A stretch of DNA of 64,000 nt, taken from assembly GCF_000743705.1 (NCBI RefSeq), contig NZ_JQEZ01000003.1, forward strand, positions 782,178 to 846,177. Reading direction: 5' to 3'. The stretch comes from Ruegeria halocynthiae (GTDB lineage: Bacteria > Pseudomonadota > Alphaproteobacteria > Rhodobacterales > Rhodobacteraceae). A model generated the notes under the pieces. It worked only from the letters and a program-made list of their open reading frames with translations. It was not told the DNA's origin and made no database searches. The first letter of the stretch is position 1, and every line of letters starts with the position of its first letter. This document shows, in pieces, positions 40,701-49,363 of the stretch. The position numbers and the translations under genes were made by a program.

Positions 40701-42389
40701 GTGCGGCCAAAGCCACCGACAACCCGTTTCAATGTTGCGCGCAGATACCTGTGGGGGTCACTTGTTGCGGCGCTCATTCCGCTTGCGATTATTGCGGGCC
40801 TGTATGATCGCTACAGCGCCAATCTGCTTAACAACCTGATCAAAAATCGCGTTGATGCCAATCTTGAGGCCACCGCTGCAAAGATGAGTAATTTCATGGC
40901 CGTTCAAGTGAACCGGCTTGAAAATATTGTCGATCTGCCGGACACGACCGCCTTTTTCCTGAGCGAGGATCGGGACGAGATTTCGACGTTGCTCAGCGAT
41001 ATTCTGCGGTTGGAAACGGAAAACCCCGACATTTATGCAGTCGAACTGTCGGATATGGGTGGCAAAATTCTGCATACGGTTCCAAGAAGCCGGTCGCGGG
41101 AAGAGCCACATGATTACAACACGCTTCCCCTGATCCAACAGGGAAACGTACAGGTGCTTGGGCCGGTCGTGCCACGCAATGGCCGGCCGGGCTGGTTTCT
41201 GATCACGATGCCGGTTGCAATTGATCAACAGCAGGTCGGGTCTGTGTCCCTCAGAATGAGGCTGGCTTCTTTGACAGAGCAGACTGCCGCATTGGTCGAG
41301 CCGAATGTCTACGAACCCCAGATCGTCGTCTTTGACCGCCTCAGGCTGACTGCGGTTGGCACACAAAGCAACGTGGTTGATACCATCGCGTCGTCCCGGC
41401 AGTTTTTCCCGGGCTGGCGCATTCATCTGGTCAAGGGGCGGGATATCTATCAGGAGCCGAAGACCTATATTCGCTATCTTCTTCTGGTGGCGGCGGCGCT
41501 GTCGGCTCTGGGTCTGATCTATCTGTTTCACAAGATGTCGGAACGCCTTTCGCGGCATTTGCAACCGCTGAGTGAGGGGGCGAGGGCGATTGCGAACGGC
41601 GATTTCTCGGTGAAAGTGTCCGAAGAAGCACCGGGTGAGCTTGGTATTCTGGCACGGTCCTACAATCGTATGCGCGAACAGCTGGGGCAGCTCATCGAAT
41701 CCCGGATCGATGTTGAACGCCGCGCGGCGCTTGGCAGTATGGCGGCGGGTATTGCGCATGAAATCCGCAACCCGCTGACAACGGTTTCAACCACGGTCCA
41801 TGGCCTGCGACGCGGAGAAGATGACCCGGAACGTCAGGAAATGTTCGAAGTCATTTCATCGGAAATTGCCCGGGTCGACACATCAATCGGCGAATTCCTG
41901 AATTACGCCCGGCCCAGCGAGCCGTCCAAGGACGTTATCGCGGTGAAAGAGGTCCTGCGGGCGATCAAAACGCTGATCGCCACCACGGCCCATGAACGCA
42001 ACATCCGGGTCAGCCTGTCCGGGGAATCCAACCTTAGGATCACAATTGATCAGGCGCATTGCCGCCAGATTCTGTTGAACCTTGTGTTGAACGCGCTGGA
42101 TGCCATGCCGCATGGCGGTCATCTGGCCATGCGGGCCTATCGCGACAATGGTGATGCCATCCTGTCCGTCTCGGACGATGGTGTCGGCATGGATGAAGAG
42201 TTGCAGTCAAAGATCATGCGGCCGTTTTTCACCACACGCTCGAACGGATCGGGGCTGGGGCTGTCTGTCACCAAGCAACTGGTTGAGGTCAACGGCGGAA
42301 AACTGACAATCGAAAGCGAGGCCGGGGTGGGCACCACGGCGCGCGTTGCCTTTCCGTACACGAAACAGCTTGAAGATGATATGTCATGA
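40701..42389 (+). CDS. membrane sensor histidine kinase
   Basis: Kinase of 562 residues. A membrane segment (about 17-34) and a second (about 255-277) flank a periplasmic sensor domain of some 220 residues, probably of the CACHE type. A HAMP linker follows (L-Q-P-L-S-E-G-A-R-A-I-A-N-G-D-F), then HisKA with the phosphohistidine H353 in I-A-H-E-I-R-N-P-L and an ATPase domain ending G-S-G-L-G-L-S. The layout resembles DctB/NtrY-type kinases. I start it at GTG 40701 because GGAGGAG at 40688-40694 is well placed. It is the first gene of a three-gene coupled operon and shares palindromic operators with the transporter operon. Confidence 0.92.
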   Translation: MRPKPPTTRFNVARRYLWGSLVAALIPLAIIAGLYDRYSANLLNNLIKNRVDANLEATAAKMSNFMAVQVNRLENIVDLPDTTAFFLSEDRDEISTLLSDILRLETENPDIYAVELSDMGGKILHTVPRSRSREEPHDYNTLPLIQQGNVQVLGPVVPRNGRPGWFLITMPVAIDQQQVGSVSLRMRLASLTEQTAALVEPNVYEPQIVVFDRLRLTAVGTQSNVVDTIASSRQFFPGWRIHLVKGRDIYQEPKTYIRYLLLVAAALSALGLIYLFHKMSERLSRHLQPLSEGARAIANGDFSVKVSEEAPGELGILARSYNRMREQLGQLIESRIDVERRAALGSMAAGIAHEIRNPLTTVSTTVHGLRRGEDDPERQEMFEVISSEIARVDTSIGEFLNYARPSEPSKDVIAVKEVLRAIKTLIATTAHERNIRVSLSGESNLRITIDQAHCRQILLNLVLNALDAMPHGGHLAMRAYRDNGDAILSVSDDGVGMDEELQSKIMRPFFTTRSNGSGLGLSVTKQLVEVNGGKLTIESEAGVGTTARVAFPYTKQLEDDMS

Positions 42390-43723
42390 CACACACGACA
42401 GTTCTCATTATCGACGACGAAGTAAAGCTGACACAGTCGCTGACGTTTACCCTGAAGCAAGCGGGCTTTGAATGTCTCAGGGCGCACAACGGGTCGGATG
42501 GGTGCAAACTGGCGCTCAAGGAAAAGCCGGGTGTGATCCTGCTTGATATGCGTATGCCGGGCAAAAACGGCATAGAAGTTCTGGATTGGCTGAACGAACA
42601 GGTGCCGGAAATCCCCGTGCTGATGATGTCAGCCTTTGACGACACCAAGGATGCCGTTCTGGCCATCAAGATGGGGGCCGTGGACTATCTGTCCAAGCCA
42701 TTTGACGTCGACGAACTGATCCATCTGATCCAAGAGACAAGCAAGCGTAAACAGCTTGAGACCGAGATTCAGTATCTTCGGGACCGATACACCAATGACA
42801 CGACGTTTATCGGAAACTCGCCCCTTATCAGGGAACTGCGCGACCAGATCGACCGCCTGGCGAACAGCCAGATCAACACGCTGCTTGTGTCCGGTGAAAC
42901 AGGCGTTGGCAAAGCGGTTGTCGCCAAGCAGCTGCACCTGAAGGGATCAGGGGACGATACCCCTTTTGTCGAAGTCAACTGCGCGACCTTGTCGGAACAC
43001 CAAATAGAAGCTGAACTGTTCGGAGCCGAAAAGGGATCGCTGCCGGGCGTGGTGTCGCGCCTTAGGGGGCTGGTTGAGATTGCCCATGGCGGGACCCTGT
43101 TTCTGGACGAGATCAGCGAGATGCCTCTTGCCGTGCAGGCAAAGCTGCTGACGTTCCTGGAAACCAGAAGCTACCGGCCGGTGGGCCTGCCCAGGGAACA
43201 CCGCTCTGACGTCCGCGTCATCGCGGCGACCAACAAGTGCCTTGAACAAGCCGTCGAGGATCAGACATTTCGCCAAGATCTGTTTTTCCGTCTGAATGTG
43301 ATGCCGATCGAAATCCCGCCGTTGCGCGACCGCGACAAGGACATCGGCCTTCTAGCGAACTACTTTGCCAACCGGTTTGCCAAAGAAGCCGCGACGCGGC
43401 CGATCAGTATCAGCAAGGCTGCCCAAAGCTATTTGGCCACGTACCCCTGGCCCGGCAATGTGCGCGAACTCAAAAACCTTATTGAGCGGCTGACCATCCT
43501 GCAGCCCGGCCAAACTGTCGGCCCGGAACAACTGCCCGCCGAGATTGTAACAGTGGAACCGACCCGCCCCCTTTCAATCGAAGAATCGATGGACGGCGTG
43601 GAACGGACGATGATCCAGGACGCCCTTTTGAAATCCGGGGGAAAGAAAGGCATTGCCGCCGAACGTCTGGGCATTTCCCGACACGCATTGAAACGAAAAT
43701 TGCAAAGGCTGGGATTGCCATGA
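42386..43723 (+). CDS. NtrC-like response regulator lacking the GAFTGA motif
   Basis: Regulator of 445 residues: a receiver domain with phosphoacceptor D54 (I-L-L-D-M-R-M-P-G), an AAA+ domain with Walker A G-E-T-G-V-G-K-A (170-177) and Walker B G-G-T-L-F-L-D-E-I (235-243), the R-Q-D-L-F-F-R-L-N-V arginine region, and a C-terminal Fis-type helix-turn-helix (I-A-A-E-R-L-G-I-S-R-H-A-L-K-R-K-L). The sigma-54-contacting loop, G-A-F-T-G-A in classical members, reads G-S-L-P-G-V (217-222). It may therefore work with the housekeeping sigma factor, as Rhodobacter capsulatus NtrC does. ATGA overlaps join it to the kinase and to the binding-protein gene. Confidence 0.94.
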   Translation: MTHTTVLIIDDEVKLTQSLTFTLKQAGFECLRAHNGSDGCKLALKEKPGVILLDMRMPGKNGIEVLDWLNEQVPEIPVLMMSAFDDTKDAVLAIKMGAVDYLSKPFDVDELIHLIQETSKRKQLETEIQYLRDRYTNDTTFIGNSPLIRELRDQIDRLANSQINTLLVSGETGVGKAVVAKQLHLKGSGDDTPFVEVNCATLSEHQIEAELFGAEKGSLPGVVSRLRGLVEIAHGGTLFLDEISEMPLAVQAKLLTFLETRSYRPVGLPREHRSDVRVIAATNKCLEQAVEDQTFRQDLFFRLNVMPIEIPPLRDRDKDIGLLANYFANRFAKEAATRPISISKAAQSYLATYPWPGNVRELKNLIERLTILQPGQTVGPEQLPAEIVTVEPTRPLSIEESMDGVERTMIQDALLKSGGKKGIAAERLGISRHALKRKLQRLGLP

Positions 43724-44967
43724 ACCTGCGGTTTTTCCGGATTGCGCTTTTGGTCGGCCTGTCTGTGCTGACGGCGCAGGCGGTCATGGCCCAGCCCGGG
43801 GCAGTTCGTGTCGGGTGTCTTTTCCCGCTGACCGGACCAGGTGGGCTTTATGGAAGGGACAGCGCCATTGCCGTTCAGATGGCCAAGGATCACCTGCAGG
43901 CCCTTGCGCCGTCAGATTACCCGCAACTGGACATCAGCATTGAGGACACGCGTTCAAAAGCCCTGCGGTCCGTGCAAATTGCCAAGTCGTTTATTCAGGA
44001 CAGCAAGGTCGATTTCCTGTGTGGTGTTGTCAGCTCCAGCATCGCCAGGGCGGTTTCGGCAGAGGCCCTCAGAAGCAGGACATTTTTCATCGGAACCGAT
44101 CACGCCTCGCCCTCGCTGGTCACCGATGATCTGCACCCCTATTACTTTCGGGTCAGCAATGGCACGCGCCAGTCCATGTTTGCGGGTGCTCAATATATCG
44201 CCGAAAACCACCAACTGCCGGATCGGCCATTGCGCATTGCATTCATCGGGCCGGATTATGAATACGGGTATCAGGCATGGGATGATCTCAGGGCTTTTCT
44301 TGACCAACGCGGCGTCAGCTATGAGGTCGCCGGAGAATTCTGGCCGAAGTTGTTTGAAACGGATTACACCGTTTATCTGCAACAGCTTTCCACATCAGAT
44401 CTGGACATTGTTGTCAGCGGTCACTGGGGTCTGGATCTTGTAACCTTTGTGAAACAGGCAACACAGTTCGATCTTTTCGAACAGGCGCAGTTCATGAACT
44501 TTGACGCCGGTGGCAATTATGAGGTGTTCGCCGGGCTGGGCAACGATATGCCCCTTGGTTTGGTTCTATCCGCCCGCCATCACGTAAACTGGCCCCCGAC
44601 GGGGCAGAACCGTGACTTTGTGCAACAATTCTATGAGCGCGCCGGTCGTTACCCAAGCTATGCAGCACAGGGCGCCTATGCCGGTATTCTTGCCATCGCC
44701 GAGGCGGTTCGTGTCGCGGGTGGAACCAAAGACAAAGGCCGTTTACGTCTGGCGCTCGAATCCCTTGAGCTGTCGCTGCCGGAAGATCCCCAGGGATTCA
44801 AATCGCGCATGGATCCGGCAACGCATCAGCTTTTGCAGGTGCAGGCGATCGGGCATACGGTCTTCAACAACACGTACCCGCCAGCGACTGTGCAATTGGG
44901 CGACTGGTCGATCTATCACCCGCCCGCACAATGGCCTCGATTACCCCCAAGCCCGACGGCAGAGTAA
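43720..44967 (+). CDS. periplasmic binding protein of the sensor operon (amide/branched-chain type)
   Basis: Protein of 415 residues with a signal peptide (1-24, ending V-M-A). The mature part is a type I periplasmic binding fold of the urea/amide/leucine class: V-G-C-L-F-P-L-T-G-P-G-G-L-Y-G-R-D, then D-T-R-S-K and the late Y-A-A-Q-G-A-Y-A-G. Its start overlaps the response regulator stop (ATGA), so it is made together with the kinase and regulator rather than with a permease. I infer that it presents ligand to the sensor kinase, though it could also feed the downstream importer. Confidence 0.9.
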   Translation: MNLRFFRIALLVGLSVLTAQAVMAQPGAVRVGCLFPLTGPGGLYGRDSAIAVQMAKDHLQALAPSDYPQLDISIEDTRSKALRSVQIAKSFIQDSKVDFLCGVVSSSIARAVSAEALRSRTFFIGTDHASPSLVTDDLHPYYFRVSNGTRQSMFAGAQYIAENHQLPDRPLRIAFIGPDYEYGYQAWDDLRAFLDQRGVSYEVAGEFWPKLFETDYTVYLQQLSTSDLDIVVSGHWGLDLVTFVKQATQFDLFEQAQFMNFDAGGNYEVFAGLGNDMPLGLVLSARHHVNWPPTGQNRDFVQQFYERAGRYPSYAAQGAYAGILAIAEAVRVAGGTKDKGRLRLALESLELSLPEDPQGFKSRMDPATHQLLQVQAIGHTVFNNTYPPATVQLGDWSIYHPPAQWPRLPPSPTAE

Positions 44968-45005
44968 ATCCCCCCAATCCACGCATCATTCGCAAAAACA
45001 CGTAT

Positions 45006-45024
45006 CCGAGCGGTTTCCGCTCGG
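45006..45024. promoter_or_regulatory. palindromic operator B1 upstream of the transporter operon
   Basis: CCGAGCGG-TTT-CCGCTCGG, a perfect 8-bp dyad. Its central 15 bases are identical to operator A2 at 40645-40659. It lies about 210 bases before the binding-protein start codon. Confidence 0.78.
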
Positions 45025-45037
45025 GGATTGCGCGGAT

Positions 45038-45054
45038 TGAGCGCTATGCGCTCA
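45038..45054. promoter_or_regulatory. palindromic operator B2 upstream of the transporter operon
   Basis: TGAGCGC-TAT-GCGCTCA, a perfect 7-bp dyad of the same family. Its centre is 31 bases, about three helix turns, from that of B1, which would allow side-by-side binding of two regulator dimers. Confidence 0.75.
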
Positions 45055-45231
45055 TGGGTCCGAGTCGCTGAAATTGAACCGGGTGGCGCCATACCTTTTC
45101 CTGTTTGGGTGACCTCTGCGAGGTCGCAAGGGAGGACTTCGTACAGACAACGACACGGGCGGCTCGTCGCCGGACTGTGACCACACGTGCGATTTTCCAC
45201 CCCTTAACGGGTTAGAATCTGGAGGAAAATC

Positions 45232-46548
45232 ATGACGAAATCTCGTCTCGGCGCAACCATGGGATCGCTTCTCAAAACCTCAACATCGCTGATGGCGGCT
45301 GCAACGCTCAGCGTGATGGCACTTTCGGATACCGCCAGCGCGCAGGATCAATCCGTCAAGGTGGGCTTTGTGACCTTCCTGTCAGGCGGTGCCGCTGGTC
45401 CGTTTGGCGTCCCGGCCCGCAACGCGGCCGAGCTGATGATCCAGTCCATCAACGCAGGAACGGTACCGGGTCCGTACAACACGCCCGGCATCGGCGGCGC
45501 CATGATCGAACCGATCTTTGTTGACGAAAACTCTAAGCAGAAGAACGCCGACTATCTGAAGCTTGTCGAAAAAGACGGTGTCGAGATGGTCATCGGTTAC
45601 ATTTCCTCGGGCAGCTGCAAAGCAATCGCGCCAGAGGCGGAAAAAGCCCAGAAACTGACCATTCTGTTCGACTGCGGAACCTCGCAGATTTTCGAAGAGA
45701 TCGTGACCGATCCGAAGTACACCTTTCGTACTGGTGGGCATGCGACCATGGATAATGTGGCTGCGGCGCGCTACCTGAAACAACAAGGCGTCAATCTGGA
45801 CAGCATCGCGGGCATCAATCAGAACTACGCTTGGGGACAGGATTCGTGGCGTGATTTCTCGGAAACCGTCGCGCAGCTCAACAGCGATGCATCCGTTGCA
45901 ACAGAGCAGTTCCCGAAAATTTATGCAGGCCAATACGGGTCTGAGATTTCCGTCCTGCTTACGTCCAAACCGGATGTCGTGCACTCCAGCTTTTGGGGTT
46001 CGGACATGGAAGCCTTTATCATTCAGGGCTCGGCGCGTGGCATCTTTGAGCGGTCGAACGTTGTGCTTGTAACTGGTGAGACAGCCATGCAACGCCTTGG
46101 TCCGCAATTGCCAGACGGTACCGTCATCGGCGCACGCGGCCCGCATGGCGCGCTTGCGCCCGATTCAGAATTGAATGACTGGTTTCGCAAAGCGTACTTT
46201 GATCGCTTTGGCACCTTTCCCACCTACCCATCCTACAAAATGGCGCAGGCGTTGTTGGGTGTGAAAACGGCGGCAGACAAAGCCGGAAGCGCCGAGCAGG
46301 ACGCCGTTATCGGCGCGTTGCAAGGGCTGGAATGGGAAGGCCCAAGCGGTACGGTTTCCATGGCGCTGGCCAATGGACACCAGGCAATTCAAGACACCGC
46401 CTACGGGACTTACAAATACGACAAGGACGCAGGTAAGCCCGTTCTGGTCGATGTGGTCAGGTTCAACGCGGAATGTGTGAACCCGCCAGCCGGTGTCACC
46501 TCGATCGAGTGGATCCAAGGCGGCTTTGAGGGGGCCAAGTGCGAATAA
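45232..46548 (+). CDS. ABC importer 1 substrate-binding protein (HAAT family)
   Basis: Protein of 438 residues with a long signal peptide (1-37, ending T-A-S-A). The type I binding fold is clear: V-G-F-V-T-F-L-S-G-G-A-A-G-P-F-G, then N-A-A-E-L-M-I, and V-I-G-Y-I-S-S-G-S-C-K-A-I-A-P. It captures the substrate for the two permeases and two ATPases encoded downstream. GGAGG precedes ATG 45232. The 264-base leader before it contains the two palindromic operators. The ligand is not predictable from the sequence. Confidence 0.93.
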   Translation: MTKSRLGATMGSLLKTSTSLMAAATLSVMALSDTASAQDQSVKVGFVTFLSGGAAGPFGVPARNAAELMIQSINAGTVPGPYNTPGIGGAMIEPIFVDENSKQKNADYLKLVEKDGVEMVIGYISSGSCKAIAPEAEKAQKLTILFDCGTSQIFEEIVTDPKYTFRTGGHATMDNVAAARYLKQQGVNLDSIAGINQNYAWGQDSWRDFSETVAQLNSDASVATEQFPKIYAGQYGSEISVLLTSKPDVVHSSFWGSDMEAFIIQGSARGIFERSNVVLVTGETAMQRLGPQLPDGTVIGARGPHGALAPDSELNDWFRKAYFDRFGTFPTYPSYKMAQALLGVKTAADKAGSAEQDAVIGALQGLEWEGPSGTVSMALANGHQAIQDTAYGTYKYDKDAGKPVLVDVVRFNAECVNPPAGVTSIEWIQGGFEGAKCE

Positions 46549-46690
46549 CGCGCTGATCTGCCCTGTCGGGCGGGGCGGTAACGCCGCTCTGTCCGACATT
46601 TCGCCGAACCTCGGATCAAAGACGTCTTCCGGCACTTCTATGCAGCCGATCCGATCCCGCGCGCGAAATTGAAATGAAATGGAGTTATCT

Positions 46691-47587
46691 ATGCTGACCG
46701 CAACTGCGATCGCAGTCGATGGCCTTGGCTTTGCCGCGTGGCTGTTTCTATCCTCGGTTGGACTCACGCTGATTTACGGCGTGATGAAAATCCTCAATAT
46801 CGCCCATGGCGGATTTTACGCTCTGGGGGCTTATTCTTCGGCCTGGGCCATCGGCGTTTATACGACCACAGGATCGACCGTCGCACTGACATTTCTGCTG
46901 ATCCCTCTGGCCGCTTTGATTGCCGGTGCGGTCGCGGGCCTTATTGTCGAACGTGGCGTTCTGAAATTCATGTATGGCCGGGACGAGGTTCTCATGGTGC
47001 TTGTCACCTATGCGATCTTTCTCATACTCGAAGACGTCACCAAGCTTATCTGGGGTACTCAATCCTATGTCGCGTGGCAGCCGGCCTTCTACTTTGGCAC
47101 GGTGGAAATCTTCGATATTCCCTATACCGTCTACAAATTCATCACCATTGGAACCGCTCTGGTCGTCGGGGTGTCGCTGCTTCTTGTGCTCAACAGAACC
47201 CGCGTGGGTAAGCTGCTGCTGGTCGTTATAGAAGACCGCGAGATCAGCGGCGCGCTTGGCATCAATGTGAATTTGTTCTTCACGGTCACATTTGTCAGCG
47301 GTGCCATTCTGGGTGCTCTTGGTGGGGCCATCACAGCACCTGAAATCTCGGTTTCCCCCGGCATCGGCGCAGAGATCGTTGTGCTGTCCTTCGCCGTAAT
47401 CGTGATCGGCGGCATGGGATCCATCGGCGGCGCCATGATCGGTGCCCTGATCGTCGGATTTGCACGCGCCGCTTCCGTGCACCTCTACCCGCCAGCGGAA
47501 CTCTTCTCGATCTATCTTGTGATGGCGGCGGTTCTGGCTGTGAAGCCCTATGGCCTGTTCGCTTTGGCAGAAAGCAGAAAAATATGA
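46691..47587 (+). CDS. ABC importer 1 permease, LivH type
   Basis: Branched-chain amino acid-type permease of 298 residues with about eight hydrophobic segments. The LivH pattern L-I-Y-G-V-M-K-I-L-N-I-A-H-G-G-F-Y-A-L-G-A-Y lies near the N terminus, and G-G-M-G-S-I-G-G-A-M-I-G-A-L-I-V-G-F near the C terminus. I use ATG 46691, with GGAG at 46681-46684 as its ribosome site; ATG 46679 overlaps that site. The gene's end overlaps the LivM start. It is 142 bases after the binding protein gene. Confidence 0.93.
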   Translation: MLTATAIAVDGLGFAAWLFLSSVGLTLIYGVMKILNIAHGGFYALGAYSSAWAIGVYTTTGSTVALTFLLIPLAALIAGAVAGLIVERGVLKFMYGRDEVLMVLVTYAIFLILEDVTKLIWGTQSYVAWQPAFYFGTVEIFDIPYTVYKFITIGTALVVGVSLLLVLNRTRVGKLLLVVIEDREISGALGINVNLFFTVTFVSGAILGALGGAITAPEISVSPGIGAEIVVLSFAVIVIGGMGSIGGAMIGALIVGFARAASVHLYPPAELFSIYLVMAAVLAVKPYGLFALAESRKI

Positions 47588-48564
47588 CCAAACACCTCGA
47601 CCGAACCGAGCTTGGGCTGCTGATCGCTTTGCCCTTCCTGATCCTTGTCGCGTTCATATTACCGAAATGGATCGTCAACTATGTGCATGTCTCGATGGGA
47701 ACCGGGCTGGTTGCCCTTGGCGTCATGATTCAGATGCGTGCGGGGTTGGTGTCTTTTGGCCAGGGCCTGTATTTTTGTGTCGGCGGCTACGCAGCTGGCC
47801 TGATGGCAAAATTCCTTGGGGTTACGGACTTTTTTGTCTTGCTGGCGTCCGGCATTGTCGCTGCCCTGATCCTGTCAAGTCTGCTGGGTTTCCTGCTGCG
47901 GCGTTATCGCGAAATCTTTTATGCAATGCTGACCCTTGCGGTGTCGATGATCCTGTTTGGGTTGCTGTCAAGCACAGAAGAGCTGGGTTCAACAGACGGT
48001 TTCAACCTGCCAACCCCGTCTTATCTGGGATGGCACCCGGAGGGTGAAACATCCCGGCTGACCCTTTACACACTGACCTGCTGCGTAGCGATCGGTTGCG
48101 CCATCGTCCTGAACCGTTTCCTGAAAGGCCCGACCGGCTATGTAAACGAGGCGATCCGTGAAAACGAACTGCGGGTCGAATATCTTGGCACCTCGGCCCG
48201 TCAGGCCGTTCATATCACCTATGTCCTGGCCGCCACCGTGTCCGCCATCGGCGGTGTTCTCTGGGCGTTGCCATTGGGGCATGTCGATCCCGAAATGACC
48301 AATTGGACAACTTCGGGTCAGTTTGTGTTCGTTTCGATCCTTTCAGGCACCGGCAATATTGTCGCGCCAATGATCGGCACATTCATTCTGGAAATCGTAC
48401 GGGTTTATGCCGTCGAGATTTCGCCGAACACCTGGCAGATGATCCTGGGCACCATGATGCTGCTTACCATCATCTTCCTGCCCAAAGGCCTGTGGTCCCT
48501 TTTCGGCGGCAAAAAGAAGTCCGGAAAATCGGCCGGTGCGGATGCGCCGACAGCAGGTGAATGA
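47584..48564 (+). CDS. ABC importer 1 permease, LivM type
   Basis: Second permease subunit, 326 residues with about nine hydrophobic segments. The LivM signature F-G-Q-G-L-Y-F-C-V-G-G-Y-A-A-G-L is present, as is the EAA-like region V-N-E-A-I-R-E-N-E-L-R-V-E-Y-L-G. The tail is lysine-rich and cytoplasmic. The start overlaps the LivH stop by four bases (ATGA), so the two halves of the channel are translated together. Confidence 0.93.
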   Translation: MTKHLDRTELGLLIALPFLILVAFILPKWIVNYVHVSMGTGLVALGVMIQMRAGLVSFGQGLYFCVGGYAAGLMAKFLGVTDFFVLLASGIVAALILSSLLGFLLRRYREIFYAMLTLAVSMILFGLLSSTEELGSTDGFNLPTPSYLGWHPEGETSRLTLYTLTCCVAIGCAIVLNRFLKGPTGYVNEAIRENELRVEYLGTSARQAVHITYVLAATVSAIGGVLWALPLGHVDPEMTNWTTSGQFVFVSILSGTGNIVAPMIGTFILEIVRVYAVEISPNTWQMILGTMMLLTIIFLPKGLWSLFGGKKKSGKSAGADAPTAGE

Positions 48565-48565
48565 C

Positions 48566-49363
48566 ATGACAACGATCCTTGAAACAAGAAATCTGGAAAT
48601 GAAGTTTGGTGCCGTCTATGCGGCGCGCGACGTCAATATCTCGATCGCCTCGGGTGAGGTTCTGGGCGTGATCGGGTCAAACGGTGCCGGTAAGACGACA
48701 TTTGTAAACATGGTCACCGGCTATCTGACCCCGACATCAGGGGAAATCATTTATCGCGGCAAGAACATCATCGGCAAGGCGACGCGGGATATCACCCAGC
48801 TTGGCATTTGCCGGTCTTTCCAAATCCCACAGCTATTTCCGGAACTTTCCGTGATCGAAAATATGCTGATTGCCCTGACAATTTCAAAACAGGACAAACC
48901 CGTTCTGTTCAAACGGGCTATTGATAGCGCGCTGGTGGACGAGGCCCGGGCGCTTCTTGCCCGGTTCGATATCGGCCAATACGCGGATCAGGAAATCCAG
49001 ACCCTGCCGCAGGGCGTTCGCAAGCTTGTCGATATTGCCATGGCAACGGTCGCCGAACCCGACCTGCTTTTTCTGGACGAACCCACCAGCGGCGTCAGCG
49101 CCGACGAAAAGATGGACTTTATGCGCACCCTGATCGCGGCGCTGAAAACAACAGAAACCGCCGTGCTGTTCATCGAACATGACATGGAGATTGTTGAGGC
49201 ATTTTCCCCCAGATGCGTGGCCTTTTACGAGGGCACCATCCTTGCAGACGGGCCCACCGCAGAGGTGCTTGAGAATGAAAAAGTGCGCGAATTCGTAATC
49301 GGCAGCGAAATGCACCGGACCGCGCGTCCCGAAACACAGGAAGTGGAGGCCACCCCATGTTGA
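48566..49363 (+). CDS. ABC importer 1 ATPase, LivG type
   Basis: ATP-binding subunit of 265 residues. Walker A is G-S-N-G-A-G-K-T, Walker B is L-L-F-L-D-E-P-T, and the switch histidine is in F-I-E-H-D-M-E. The signature reads L-P-Q-G-V-R-K-L, a LivG-type variant of L-S-G-G-Q. I start it at ATG 48566, one base after the LivM stop; an upstream frame extension lies inside LivM. Its 3' end overlaps the LivF gene by seven bases. Confidence 0.94.
   Translation: MTTILETRNLEMKFGAVYAARDVNISIASGEVLGVIGSNGAGKTTFVNMVTGYLTPTSGEIIYRGKNIIGKATRDITQLGICRSFQIPQLFPELSVIENMLIALTISKQDKPVLFKRAIDSALVDEARALLARFDIGQYADQEIQTLPQGVRKLVDIAMATVAEPDLLFLDEPTSGVSADEKMDFMRTLIAALKTTETAVLFIEHDMEIVEAFSPRCVAFYEGTILADGPTAEVLENEKVREFVIGSEMHRTARPETQEVEATPC

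Noticed and set aside
46549..46680. GC-rich inverted segments between the binding-protein and LivH genes
   Set aside because: Stems are short and imperfect. They could weaken downstream transcription but I cannot support a specific attenuator or terminator.
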